Source: Trichinella spiralis (taxonomy: Eukaryota; Nematoda; Enoplea; Trichinellida; Trichinellidae). From it: 64,000 nt of DNA. Numbering within the stretch: the first letter of the stretch is position 1; the number at the start of each line of letters is the position of its first letter. The translations under genes were made by a program, and so were the position numbers. Shown piece after piece: positions 51,249 through 64,000 of this stretch. The notes below the pieces were generated by a model. The model did no database searches and had not been told where the DNA came from. It saw only the letters and a list, made by a program, of their open reading frames with translations. The DNA is taken from assembly GCA_000181795.3 (NCBI GenBank), contig CM012953.1, forward strand, positions 15,685,998-15,749,997. The letters run 5' to 3'.

Positions 51249-51646
51249 AAGCGAATCATAAACTAGCCATATACATATACATATCCATATACATGCATAC
51301 ATATGGGGGATAAAAAACTAGCACAAGTGATCAAATCAGGACACGAGAAACCGGGTTATATACTAATACTGTTGTGAAATCACAAGTCTAGATTAGTGGT
51401 TAAAATTGCATTTTATTATAATAATGCACACACATACATTGCATGAAGTTTGCCATTTAGTTTTTACCTTTTAATACGTAGCATGTTTTATTGCATTTCA
51501 ATACTGTTTGTATTATACTGTGTGTATAATATATTGAATGTTGTCATTTTGTACCAGACTTTCAATTAAACACGTTTCACAAAGAAAAAAGAAAGATTTA
51601 TTTATTATTTAGGAAACAAAAATCAATGTGAAAAATGAATACATTT
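51249..51646. other. Convergent 3' ends of PDS5 and RRP12
   Basis: This 398-nt gap separates two stop codons. On the plus strand ATTAAA lies near 51565. On the minus strand AATAAATAAA lies near 51597-51606, about 45 nt after the RRP12 stop. The two 3' UTRs therefore probably abut or overlap. Confidence 0.55.
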
Positions 51647-54600
51647 TCATTTCTGCCTTTTGCCAACAATGCCTTTGAAAATACTTTTCGATTTTCGCTG
51701 CTGTCGACGTCTAAGCAAGCGTTTGTCCAGAGGAATATAAGCGTAAGGTTCCAAATTGGATGTTCTCTTGTGAATGCCAGTATCTTTCCTTTTGTGCTTT
51801 TCCACTTTTGAATTCTTCTTTTTTGCTACTTGCCGTTTAATGGGATGATCAACAACTTCGCTATGTCCACTTTCTCCATCATCATCATCCTCGTCTTCTT
51901 CTTCTTCTTTGTCAAATTCATACTCTTGGTGTTCAGCTTCATCCTGCAGCATTTTTTCATCATCATCATCAATAATGATTCGACCATCTTCTGCAATTGC
52001 AAAATCATCTTCTTCAAACAATTTCTTGTTCATTTTTTTGTCTTTTAATATTAAATGTTTGTCCAGATTGAGATCGAGCAAATCGGCAATCTCGTCGTCA
52101 GCCGCTTCTTTCAAATTCACGCTAACAGTGGAAGCTGCTTTTTTCATCACTTTCCTCCTCTGAGTCATGTTGGTCGAATTTTGCTTCGGATCAAATAGCA
52201 ACATTCTCACCGTATCTGGTTTGGTAGTTCTTGCAGATTTCAATGATCTCCTGCCGGCGGTGATTTGAGTTTTGCTTCTATTCTGCTGCTTCAAGCCCAA
52301 CTTTCTGCGCATCCGCACCGCTAGCAGCTTGCGCACGGCAACAAGACGCTTTCTTGCTTCTTGCGGAGCAAATTTGGCCACCTCTTCAAATGAATACTGT
52401 CCGATCAGTTCTTCCAACACTTCTCTAGTTTTGAAACGAAAATGCCTGGCGCAGACGCAGTTCTGCTTGAATAGCGCTTCGACGATCGTCCTGAAATACT
52501 GATCACAAACGTAACTTGGCTGCGTCTTCAAAAAGCCCAAATAGAATTGCAAACACGAAGCAACCACTGGTCGTTGGTCACTTCTGATCAACTTGTCCAT
52601 CACTTGCATCATTTTGTCCAACAGTACAGCCGGCAGTTGATACTTGAACAGCAAAAATCGAAATCCGTACACTACACTGCAAATGTTCGACGCACTGTTG
52701 CTTTGCAAATTCAAGCGGTCCAGCAGAATGTCCATTACCTCTTCCAAAGCCAGATCCCTGGTGCCGCGGATTTTTTCTAAAAATTCCACCACTGCGAACA
52801 ACAAATTCGCCACACACCGTTTCAATTTCGCATTTCCACCGTGAACATCATCGAACGCTTGGACAAGCCATTTTTTCAAATCGATCACTTCACTCGACTG
52901 CAAGTGATCAATTATGGCCAGAATACAGTGGTAACGACGCGCTTTGACTGACAAAGTCAACTTTTCCTTGGGCAAATTATCAATAATAACCATAGCTGGT
53001 TCAATTTTCATGTTGGTGGTGGTCGTATTTTTCAAAACTGCTTCCAAAAGTTGGTAAACCTTCTTCTTCAATGTACATTTCTCGTTCAGTTTGCAGTCAT
53101 TGGTCCACAAAAATTCCCAAACTGCCTCCAAAGCCGCGGCATTCAAATGCGATGCCAACATTACCAACATATCCATCGGCTTTTCCACGTTCAGATGTTC
53201 GTTTTGCAAGTCGTCGCCGATCCGTTTCAAACCGAAACTGGCCAATTTGGATTTCAATTCATCGCTAGCGAACGTGAAGCACCTCTTCACCGTGGCTGCC
53301 AATGCCAATTTCACTGCCACCACCGACGAATCGTCGTCGGCCAAACTGCTGCAGCAGTACAGCTTGCAGAGCAGTGGTGAAATTCGATCGCAAAATTTTT
53401 CCAACTCCAACCGACTATATGCTTCTGTGTGCAACAAATTTCTGATCGCTTTCAGCACAGTCAATCTCAAATCCGGCCTCTCTGTCAGCGAAGTTCCAAT
53501 CACATCGCACAATTTATCCAAACAAGCTGGCAAATCGACTGCATTTCGACAAAAGCTTGGAAACAAATTCCAAATTTGCTTTTGCAAAAATTCGTACAAT
53601 TTCGCGTTGCTTTCATCTCTCTGCTGTTCGGCTAAGCAAGAGCAAGCGAACAATTTCAATCGGATTGCCATTGGAAAATAATATTCAAGAAAATATTGGA
53701 TCCTGGCACAACGTACACTGAACGACAATACTTTCAACATCCAAACTTGGGATAGATCTACCGGTACGCCCGGCGCGACTGCTTGGTCGAATTTCAACCG
53801 CACATGTGTCATCACCTCTTCTACACCGACGTGCTTGATCATAATGGAAAATAAATTTTCAATCATAGTCGACTGTTTCAACAGCTCGTGATTGTTGTAC
53901 ATCTCGGTGAGGTTGTTGGTGAAAATTTTCAACTCGTCCAATTGGGAAACGTAGTTGCCAAAATTTTCAAAAAAACATCCGCACAATTCAAATGCAACAG
54001 CCGTTGTGCATTGCGCTTCGACTAGGTCGTGGAAAAAGCGACTGAAGAGACTGAACAACGACTTTGCATAATTTTTCTTCTCTACAAAACAGTTTTTCAA
54101 AAGTAATCGAACAACTTTGGCACTTTTTTCAACGATCCTTTGGCTGGATGATGACAACCAAGGCATCGCGTCGACGATCAATTTTTCCGCAAAACTGCTC
54201 GCCAACTTGTCATCCCGCTCTTCTAGACAAAGAATTGCTTCGACAGTCGTATCCAACCAGACGATAAAAAGATCTGCTTTCAGAAAGTTGGGTCGGAAGT
54301 CACCGAGCGCGAGAATAAGTTGTGCATTCAACTTTGTACATATTGACGGCTTCGTGCTGAACATACATTTCAGTAAATCAAAGCCTAAACTGCAGAGGCT
54401 GCCTTCGTCGTCAGCCATGTGAGTTAAAACAAGTTCACTTTGCTTTCTTATGTAATAATCACCCATATATGGCAAGACCCGCTTCAACAAACAAAATATA
54501 TATTCCACAATACGTTGCTGTTCGCCATTGCTTTTACATTCAAGATGATGCATGCAAAATTTGGCGCATAAATTCACTGCTGGATGAACATTGGATGAGT

Positions 54601-55472
54601 TTTCATTTTTTCCCAAAATCACATGCAAAACCGCAATACACGCGTAACGGCGAAGTCGATGTTTGCAATTGATGGAATAAGACAAAATTGTGTTCAGCAT
54701 TTCCGCTGTACTAGTATATTGCCAAACGCTGTTCGGCTGTACTTTCAACAATATAGCCAAACAAATTAAAGTATGACGCAACAGTAATTCTTCTTCGGTT
54801 CCAGAATATTTACGCAGGAGAGTGTAAAAAATTTTCGATACGTCAGAAAAACGAGAAACGAGCAAAGTCGACGGAACTTGAGGCATCACTTTGGCTAACA
54901 AAAATGTCACTGATGCGATACTATTCTTGTCAGTTGTTTCTGATAGCAATACGCACAATGCGGCAAAATATTCGACCGCATTCTCGTTACCACCTTTGTC
55001 TTTAATTACTTTTGAAATCGCCGTTATTACACTGATAACACTTTCACGAAACTCAAAGTCATTTCTAAATTATACAGTAGAAAAATTATGCAATATATAA
55101 ATTGTTTCTTTCATTAATTTACAAATTATATGTACCGCATTTCATTGGAAACCTTTAATATGCTCATATTCGTACACTGCGTAATAGCCGTAAACTTGGA
55201 TACACATGAATCGTCGCTGTCAACTGACATGTTATCAACAGCTGGTTCCGATTTATTTCTAACAAATGCCTAAATATTCAATTTACTTTTAAAATTTAAT
55301 CAATTTAGATACAAAACCTGAATAACACAAAGCGTTCAAGTACATTTTGTGCAACAAACAGGCCTGATTTAGCTTGCTGACGATGTTTATTATATTCTGG
55401 ATTGGAATCACAGCTATGTCCCTTCGCCCATTTTTGTTTTGTAAATAACTTTCTTTTTATTTGCTTCGGCAT
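51647..55472 (-). CDS. RRP12: Ribosomal RNA-processing protein 12 homologue
   Basis: RRP12 is a HEAT/armadillo-like factor needed for late maturation and nuclear export of pre-ribosomal subunits. Three exons (55344-55472, 55136-55269, 51647-55064) give 1226 residues; human RRP12 has about 1297. The start MPKQIKRKLFTKQKWAKGHS followed by SNPEYNKHRQQAKSG matches the family's basic N-terminus (KGHSSDSNP...HRQAARS). The central region includes the NUC173 block with ERPDLRLTVLKAIRNLL and CAKFCMHHLE. Near the C-terminus are basic and acidic runs and the family ending EPYAYIPLDKRLLRRR. The donor at 55343 (AAT/GTACTT) was chosen over a later one because only it keeps the frame of exon 2. The 3.4-kb last exon is by far the longest in the window and contrasts with the finely split PDS5 gene beside it. 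Confidence 0.95.
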
Positions 55473-56936
55473 ATTTAACAGAATCAATACAATTATCGAT
55501 TATAACTCAATACAGTATACTTTATCATAATTACAATTAAAGTAAAATCTTCTACAGTATGATTCACAATGATATTTAAGTTGTTACTGTAGAAATAAAA
55601 ATTGTGATTTGATAGCACTCAGTTAGTTTCAATTATCAACTGTTGCTTACTTAAATTTTATGAAAATAAAAATAGTGTTCTTATTACCCACTGTGTAACT
55701 GGCATTTTAGTTTTTCTTATTTTAGTTTAAATAAACGAAATAGAATGCCAGTTAATGAAACATGCATAAGAAAATTTATTTGATTTAAAATTCAGCTTGA
55801 ATATCGTTTTTTATCATTTATTTTGAAAATTAAATGAGTCTTTTAAAATCAAAAATCTGAACAATATTAAATCTAAACATGTAATTTTTAATTTATTTCT
55901 CAAAAATTACGCTAAAAATGAAATTCTGAATATTACTGACGATAATTACATTAGCATATTTTTTTATTTGTAAAAAAATTCATAAGTAAAATAAAAACAT
56001 ACTTTATTTTCAATATATACTGTAATTGTTTTTGATAATTACAATGGAGGCGTAAATTCTTTTTTCCAAGCGAGTATTCAGTGCCTGTGTGTAGTAATCA
56101 TTGAAACCTGCACTCTGTTTTTTATGACTTGTTAACAGAACACCTCGAATAGCCTCTGAATATGTTAATGGAGCTTCTAATGGTGTTCTTACAATTTTAG
56201 TTGCTGTTTAGCGTCGTTTGCTTTTTATTTTGGTATGAAATGTGCGACATTTTGCATTTTTGATTTGATGAATATGTTGCAGTTCTATTAAGTTTGATGA
56301 ACAATTAATAGTTGAACGATTTATTTTTTTCTTCAATGTATATCACATGTTTGTACATATGATTGTTTCGTTTTTTAGCTTGCTGTTTTTGTTGTGAATA
56401 ATGTATGACGCTGCATGCATTTACGGACGATAAAATTTAAGATCTTTTATATGCAGAATTTTTATTAAGTTTTTCTTTGTTTATTTCTTTTCAATTCATT
56501 TAATCGATATTTGTGTAAGGTTGTTCGTTTTTTTAAGATTGCCATTGTAATGAATGATTTAGTGTCACACGGTAAATAGGTAGATTGAACCGAGAATAGG
56601 AAATGCTTGACATGAGGGCATTATTTTATTCCAGCGTTTTGAAGTAACCATTTTACGGTGTATTTTATACTTTGAATTGTTTTTTTTAATTATTTTGTAA
56701 TTGAACTAGCTTTTGATCTTTTGTTCAGTTTATTATTAGAATGCATATTAAAGAGACGTGAAAAAAGGATTTTCACTGTTAACTCAGTTTGTTATATCTT
56801 TTCAAGGTTTTATTTCTGCAGTGTATGATTTTGTATGGTATTTTTTTGATGTTTTATTGTTTTCATAGTTCAACTTTGTGATATATTTTCAGAGTTCACA
56901 TGGAACGAATCTGCGAATGAAAACTTTCTGCTTCTA
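55473..56936. other. Spacer between the divergent RRP12 and FERM genes
   Basis: AT-rich, with no coding exon. An acceptor TATTTTCAG ends at 56892, 44 nt before the FERM-gene ATG, so that gene probably has an upstream non-coding exon or is trans-spliced. Confidence 0.5.
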
Positions 56937-59900
56937 ATGCTGCGTTTCGGAAGTGGAATATATAATTTACGCGAAACTGAAATGATCGGTGATGCCGGTC
57001 GTTCGGCTCATCGAACTTTGCACTGCACTGTTCATTTTTTGGATGGCAGTCAACATGACTTTGAGTTGGAGGTAATTTTTCTAAATAAATAAATATATCT
57101 TTCTTTTCGTAATAACTTTTTCATTAATTTCTGCTTTGATTTTTAGAAACATGCATTGGGTCAAGATTTGTTAAATTTGTCATTTGAATATCTTGAATTG
57201 TTGGAAAAAGATTATTTTGGACTGCAATTCACTGATTTAATGCCCGGCCCTGATTCAATGGTAAATATTAGTTTTTTGTTAGTTTTTTTCAAACTAAGAT
57301 TTATTTTTAGCGTTGGCTTGAACCGACAAAGTCAATTCGCAAGCAAATGCAATGTCCACCGTACATTTTGCATTTCCGAGTGAAATTTTACGTTAGCGAT
57401 CCAAGCAAACTATTAGAAGAGTATACAAGGTATTGTTTTTTTTCTGATTTCTTTATTCAGCATTTTCTTTGTAGTAGGTGAAGCAGTTTCTCTATAAAGA
57501 TTTTGATTTTTGTTTTTCTACTGAATTTTCATTTCAGTTTCTCAGATGACCTTTCTGCACTTTTTGATGCTTGATACACATGTTTAAGTAGGGTTACTGT
57601 ATATTGGGTACATTCACTTTTATGGTGGCATTGAAGTACTTCAGATTTGTAAATTTCTTTTTGTTACTTTATACTTTTGCATAAATTCAGCTTTACAGAA
57701 AATTTTTTTTATTAAACGTACATTATTTAAATTTGAACAAGTGTTTCTCACTTTGTTAGAAGTATACTTATTTCATTTGAATTTCTGATTTTTAGATATC
57801 ATTTTTATCTGCAATTGAGGAAAGATATTTTGGATGGTCATCTTGTTTGTCCAGAACCATCTTTAGCTCTTTTAGCCAGTTACGCAGTTCAATGTAAATA
57901 TATTCCTTGATTGTTTTTTAATTTTATGACAAATGTTTGATATTTTTCAGCTGAATTTGGAGACCATAGTTCTGAAGAGCACGGAGATAATTATTTAAGT
58001 TCATTTCGATTTATTTCTAAGCAAAGTGCAACATTTTTGCAAAAAGTTGCAGATTTGCACAAGCAGCACAGGTTGGACGAATGAGTAAAATAATTTAAAA
58101 ATTGATACTTATTTTATTTCATTTCAGGGGGCAGACTCCTGCGGATGCAGAATTTAATTTTTTAGATCACGCGAAAAGATTGGATACATATGGGGTGGAA
58201 CTTTTCCATGCTAAGGTATTGTGTAGTTTATTCATATTTACATTAGAATAATAATTTATATATATTTTTTAAATATAAATTGATGATTATGGGAATTAAT
58301 TCTGAACTTTAATAATGCAAACTATGACGATAAATTATTTTTTTTTCATGATGAATCCAGTGAAAAATAGCTTCATGCTATAAAATTTGCATACTTTGTA
58401 TTATATATGCTTATTGTTTTTTTTGTGGATAAAAAAAATCATTTTAGTTGGGAATATTATTATTAATTTTAATTTTTGTTAGGATGGGAATTTAGCGGAA
58501 GTTCAGCTGGGTGTGGGCGCTTTTGGTGTGGGTTTGTTTCAACAGACTGTTCGAACGAACACTTACCCTTGGTCGAAGATCGTGAAAATCAGTTTCAAGC
58601 GGAAACAGTTTTTTTTACAACTCAAACCCGAGCCGGTAGGTTTCCAAGTATGAAGCTTCAACTTTGGGGTTGGTAATTTTATTTGCATGTTTCATTTATT
58701 TTTTTTTGCAGAAATCTGCCGATGCAATTTTGAATTTCACCCTTTCTTCGACGTTGACTAGTAAATTGCTCTGGAAATCTTGCATTGAGCATCACACATT
58801 TTTTCGATTGGTATCGCCTCCTGCTCCAGTTTCGAAACCTCTGTTCGCTTTTGGATCACGCTTTCGTTACAGGTATTGGGAAAATATAGTTTTTTTTTTA
58901 TTTATTACGATCAGTAATAATTTCATTTTTATAGTGGTCGAACGGAGTATCAAACATTAGAAGAGATGAAACGTCGTACACGAATGCAACGGCCATTTAC
59001 AAGGTTGTGTTGTTTATTATGAACATATGAACAATATGTATATATATATTTTTTTTAATTTATAGATTTAATAGTAACGGTTGCTTTGCACGATCGACAA
59101 TTTGCGGCGGATCGACAACTTACGGACGTTGCAAAGAGACAGCGAATTTTGCTGGTTCTCCTTCGACTAGTGGTACAAATGTTCACAACAGCTCTGCCCC
59201 TTCAACATCCGCTTCTTTCAAACATGCTAACTCGACCGTAGACGGCACACCTGCAAACGGTCCATGGTATGTACAATTATGTTTTAGCTGTTTTTTTTCC
59301 TGAAAAAATTATTAATACTTTTTATTATTGCTGTTCCATCATTAACTTATTTAATTTTCTTCTGGAACCATCTATTAAGTGTTAATGTTTCCACAATCTT
59401 CGTTTGAATTCATCTTGAATATTTTAAGTACTTTTGAATTTTGTCGTCTTCATTTTTTATTCAAAATTCGAAATATGCATTTGCAATGAAGACGCGTTGC
59501 AGTTTTTTCTTTTTGAATGAATGATCGCAACAGTTGAATGAAGAGCATTTTAATTTTTTTTATTTTAAATTTTTGACTGATAAAGTATTTAATCTTCTGG
59601 TTGAAAAATCGATTTATTATTAGTGGAATAATGTTTGTCGTATGATTTTCATCCTTATTGTTTCCGTTAAAGCTGAAAAGGAGGAATAGAATAGACGATG
59701 ATGATACGTTGATGTGATGGTCGCCCGGACGACGATGATGCTTTTTATTATTTGGTTTTAATGAAAATTTGGGTGTTGTTTTTTCGGTCACTTAAAAGAG
59801 CAATAGCAGCAACAGTTTATTCTTCTCCAACATACAAGTGTAAAATTATTTGCTTGTATTTCAATATTTTTTTTTGAATTTTCGAAGTTAGTGAGCGAAC

Positions 59901-62900
59901 TTGGAATGGTTTAATTATTTTCGTAAATTATGTTTCATTCTTTTTTGCAACTATTTCACAGTTTTAAATTGTTGTGATTATTATGAAAGTGATGAAGTTT
60001 TTTTTTTTCATCTTCTTAAACATACATTTACGCGTAAAATTTATACTTTATTGCATTTTCGTTCAGAATAATCATGAAAATAAATAGATTGGCCTGTTGG
60101 GTAGCATTTGAGAAAATATTTCATTTCATTTATTTTATACTTTAATTTTATTTCGAAATTCTGAACCTTTGGGAATATTTTTTTTTCTAAATATGGCTAA
60201 CTATATATTTCAGCAATTCTGGCGTAATTTATTTTTCACTTTGAAAATTGATACTCCTATCCTGTATTATTAAATCTAAGAAGGTTAACTATTAATAATA
60301 AAAGTAGTAGTATTTTCTGAATAATAAAAAAAATATGTTTAACTCAGTATTTAATTTTTTTTATTTCTTATGACGTCATTGATTTCTTAGTTCTTATTTT
60401 TTTCATTGTAATTATTTGACGTATTGGTTGTTGCGTTCAATAGTAATAATAATAATAATACAACTAACTCCTCTTCACTTCAAATTGCATCAGGTGCATG
60501 ATTAAAAGAAAATTCCATCGTTTGAGCAAGAATCGATTAGAATAAGAAACTGTGCAACTGAGGAATTCGTTGGAAAATATTGCTCTTCCTGTTATTAAAA
60601 TAAATTTGTTATTGATGCTTCTCAGATAGAGCTGCTGCTGCACAATCGCAAGTGGAACGAAAACGATTTTCCACATTATGCTCAAGGGACATGACATGAG
60701 GTGGTGAACTGAATGTGCGTGATGCGCGTAGTTAGCATCTATTTTTACTCACATACGTCTTCATTGTGCAGCTTTTGCTTTCGGCATTTCTCTTTTCACA
60801 TATCCACCGTATACACATGTATATTATGTACATGTAATGTAACGCTTGGGAATGAATAGTTTCGCGTATTTATTTATTTTATTGAATTGTGATTTTTTTT
60901 TCTTCAATTGGCTTTTATAATTAGAATTTGTTTCAATCAATGACAATATACGAAATTGCACTGTTGGTTGAGTTATTTACGAAAGAAGAAGAAGAAGAAG
61001 GGGAAAAATCGAAAAATTTTCATCGTTGGTTTATTCTAGTACAAGCAATTGCTAGCTTGATAACTTAGCTCGATTGTGAAGTGTCGAAGGGAGGAACGGG
61101 ATGACTTTTTTAAATAAATAAATATATATATATATAGTAATTATTTCAGTGTAATAATTGATTTGTATTGTATTCAATTCATCTTATTATTTTCCATTGT
61201 ATGCGTGTATATTTTTTGTCGAACATTTTTGGGATTGATCAGTTTGGTTTCTGATGAAAAGTATTTCTGTTGTACAAATTGCGCAGAGTCTAGTTTTGCA
61301 AATGTCCCGAATTTGTACAAGCAAAGTGACACCAATCATCGCCTTTTACTCGTGCAGACAATGGCTGGTACTTTTTGAACCATGTGCGCGGTCATATACT
61401 TCTTCATCATCATTCATCGTACCTCTTCTCTGATCATCTCGGCTGCTTAACGCACCATTGCAGAAGTTACTACCGTGTGTACATCTTGTATTACTACGTA
61501 GTGTGATATGGTTGATTCGATTTAAATATATTTTTTATTCATCTCATTTTCTCAAACGACTGGCATTGACAATTCGTCTGTCACAAGTGTTGTCGGATGT
61601 CCTTGCGACGATGATGATGGCGACCGCTAAAATGGTCAATTTATTCTTGTCCATTTTTTGTTTGGTTGGTCATCTGAAGAAGCGGGGAAGATTGTGGTTG
61701 TAATTGTCAGCCGGTGTATTATTATTATTATTTATTCTTTTTTTTTCGTTCGACAATTTTCACTGCTCCATTTGACTGCGCATATGTATGTGTACATTGG
61801 TTGTTGGTTGTTGCGTTGGTATGCATTCGTCCAATTCGACTGTTGCCCATTCTGATCATCGAATGACCAACGGCCACATTTATCACGCCCGACTTACCGT
61901 GGCTATTCATTTTTTGAAGTATGCTATTGAACAAATGTGTCGTATAGTAATTATAAAAGAATAATTTATAATTTGAATATTTCCATTCCAATTATTGTAT
62001 GAAATATGAAATTGTTGTTGTTGTAGTCGACGGCCGAATTAGTTTTTTTTTTCATATGCTAATGGTGCGCTTGTAGAAACACTGTAGCCGGAAGATTAGA
62101 ATTTCACGAAATGAGCGTGCAGCGGTCGTAACTTTTTCTCGACCTTTTTTTCTCTACATTCCATCTTCATTTACAAGAATATATTGATGCAAATTTCCAT
62201 TCGTATAATTTGCTGCATGTAAATTTTTAAATATTCTGTGCTTTGTTGTTTCAGTGTTGTTTTTTCCGTTTGCAGATGCGCGTGTTGCGCATGACTATGT
62301 TGAACCGTTAATGTAAATATGCAATACTGGCACTTTTCAAAAGCAGATGTACTTACTTTTGTTGATTGATTTGAACAGCGCGGTCAGGCTACTTACTCTG
62401 CTGCTACGTACACACACACACATACTACACTTGCTTGTACATTTGTACACTTGTTCAAGTAGTTTGATTTGCTTATTTTTTGTGAGATGATGGCAATTAT
62501 TTATTTATTTATATGTTGATGGAAATTTATATTTAAAATTTTTTTCTATCTATTGTACTACGGTTTTTTTGTTTGATTTCGTTGGAAAAAAAATTGCAAA
62601 AATATTTCGCATGCAGTGAAAAATGTTAGGCTTTTCTCGACGATTGGGGGATCAAGATTGACCTTTCATTTTTCACTCCACAGCTTCTGTGAATGAATGT
62701 TTGCTTTGGAAAGTGGTGGTTGAAAATTGACCAGTTGACAAGAGCGGCGGGAATTTAATCGAAGATGTTGACGGAAGAAAAAGCATTTTTTTTTCTTTTA
62801 TGAAATTTTCCATTTTCCACAATTTTTTCTTCAACGTTGCTTTCGTTTCAAGTTGCAACTTTCTTTTTCCATACGGTATTTCTTTTATTCTGTGTTCCCA

Positions 62901-64000
62901 ACATTGACCGGTTCTTTCTAGATTATTATGTGCATTGTTCGTGTTGTATGTATTGTATAGTTTTGTTTGTTGTCCAGAAGAAGCCGTGCAGTAGAAGCGG
63001 CTTTTTGAACCGAAGGCCAGTGACCCATTTTTCTTCCACCTCGTAACAGTTGACGATAGTGCACGGGGTGTTGGCATTGTTGTTGTTGCTGTTGCTGTTT
63101 TCACTTATTTAATATCTGGAATTCGATTGTTCTCATGGATAGAATGCTTTCTGCTTACATCTGCAGTAATTAATCATCATCCGTCTTTTTGAAATTAATT
63201 CCACTCCACCCTAAATATGATTCAGTCGGTGTGGATTGTTGAAAGAAAAAACGTTGTTGTTTTTTAAATTTTACTCTACTGAACTTTCAGCGAACTGATA
63301 CCATCGTCCGCGGCGAATTCGAACGGATTTGAGAAGCAGCTTCCGTCGAGCTGCAAGCAGCAGACGGACAGTTTGGTTCGAAAAATGCCCCTGGAAACCA
63401 CGTTCGGTTTGGGCGGTACGACGGTCGAAATTATCGACCAGTCGTTTGATTTTCCGTCCACCTCGTCCCAACAGCGCGGTTCAGCTTCGTTGGGTTTGTC
63501 GTCGTCGCATTTCGGCGCCGGCACCACCCTGCACCACCGGATGTTCCAGTCGAGGATGCAGGTGAGATCACTGTTGAACTCTTGACGAGAGGATGTATTT
63601 TATTTTATCGTATTTTATTTATTCTTTTACTGAGATAGCAAGATGGAAATTTTTCTGACAACTTGTAAATTGGTAAAAGTGGTAAATTTGTTTTGTTTTT
63701 AAGGATCAGGGAAATGCGAAAGTTGCCTTTCGCCGAGGAGCATGCTTAAATCGATTTTCACCTCAGTGCACATTATCCGGCCCGACGACAGTCGCTGCTG
63801 GCGCATATCATCACCACCATCATCATCATTCTCATCATCAACAACAACAACAAACGGTTTGTGCCAGCTGCGTTGGAGGAATGTGCGCATCTTTCGGTCA
63901 ACGATGTCTGACCGTGGGTAGAAGCACCACTAGCCTTTTGTCCAGTCCAGGCCATCACTCGGTGCGTAGCACGAATGGTGGTGGTTCTGCGAGCACGCTG
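56937..64000 (+). CDS. FERM-domain protein, closest to PTPN3/PTPN4 phosphatases (5' part)
   Basis: Cut by the window edge. Exons: 56937-57071, 57147-57260, 57311-57429, 57796-57893, 57951-58071, 58128-58215, 58483-58635, 58712-58872, 58935-59003, 59066-59266, 63291-63561, 63704 to the edge (609 residues so far). The N-terminus ([14 protein letters not shown]) resembles the RLPAGRTYNVRASEL start of PTPN4. The FERM domain spans about 30-330: [90 protein letters not shown]. The following linker is long, Ser/Thr-rich, with seven histidines then SHH and five glutamines near 63.81-63.86 kb. The PDZ and phosphatase domains that would prove the PTPN3/4 assignment would lie to the right. A band-4.1-type FERM protein is the alternative. 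Confidence 0.82.
59267..63290 (+). other. 4-kb intron of the FERM gene
   Basis: By far the longest intron supported here (TG/GTATGT to CTTTCAG/C, phase 2). It contains many short T-rich and A-rich runs and (AT)n near 61.13 kb. Between about 61.3 and 62.0 kb the sequence is less AT-biased. No nested gene could be supported on either strand. Confidence 0.6.

Noticed and set aside
61163-61991. Cluster of short open frames on both strands inside the FERM intron
   Set aside because: They overlap each other, have no recognisable motifs, and no splice pairs could be assembled into a nested gene or extra exon.

Overview
This is eukaryotic, animal DNA: roughly 30% GC, with intron-rich genes on both strands separated by AT-rich, microsatellite-laden spacers. 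Most introns are short (about 45-100 nt) and end in TTTTCAG/TTTTTAG-like acceptors. The families present (integrin beta, plexin-domain protein, PTTG1IP, FERM protein) are metazoan. The short pyrimidine-rich acceptors plus a stand-alone SH2-kinase of the Fer-like type that is expanded in worms point to a nematode. I infer this at moderate confidence and do not name a species. I recognised no transposon, rRNA, tRNA, CRISPR array or virus.

Layout, left to right: WDR54-like WD40 protein (-, 0.24-1.87 kb); CDC25-type phosphatase (-, 3.57-5.41 kb, 5' end unresolved); an unrecognised six-exon gene (-, 6.64-10.21 kb); RNF38/44-like RING-H2 E3 ligase (-, 12.75-15.06 kb); a long spacer with GC islands and a CACTG/CACTA array; two-HMG-box HMGB protein (+, 20.61-21.44 kb); plexin domain-containing protein PLXDC/TEM7 (+, 24.45-27.77 kb); a weak small two-exon ORF (+, 29.93-30.29 kb); integrin beta (-, 32.39-36.25 kb); PTTG1IP/PBF-like PSI protein (+, 38.53-40.18 kb); SH2-tyrosine kinase (-, 40.57-42.30 kb); cohesin regulator PDS5 (+, 44.43-51.25 kb); ribosome-biogenesis factor RRP12 (-, 51.65-55.47 kb); and the 5' part of a FERM protein closest to PTPN3/PTPN4 (+, 56.94 kb to beyond the right edge).

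The gene models were built by hand: I translated exons, required GT/AG borders and checked that phases close. The models of WDR54, RNF38, HMGB, PLXDC, integrin beta, PTTG1IP, the kinase, PDS5 and RRP12 close completely from ATG to stop. No operon logic is evident. The clearest themes are cell adhesion and surface proteins (PLXDC, integrin beta and PTTG1IP are neighbours and all carry a PSI-type cysteine module; the Fer-like kinase and FERM protein are membrane/cytoskeleton-linked families) and cell-cycle or chromosome proteins (CDC25, HMGB, PDS5). Points worth checking: a tyrosine in place of the near-invariant histidine of the CDC25 signature, a degenerate APE motif in the kinase, an NPxF in the integrin tail, the three-gene PSI cluster, and the unrecognised gene at 6.6-10.2 kb.
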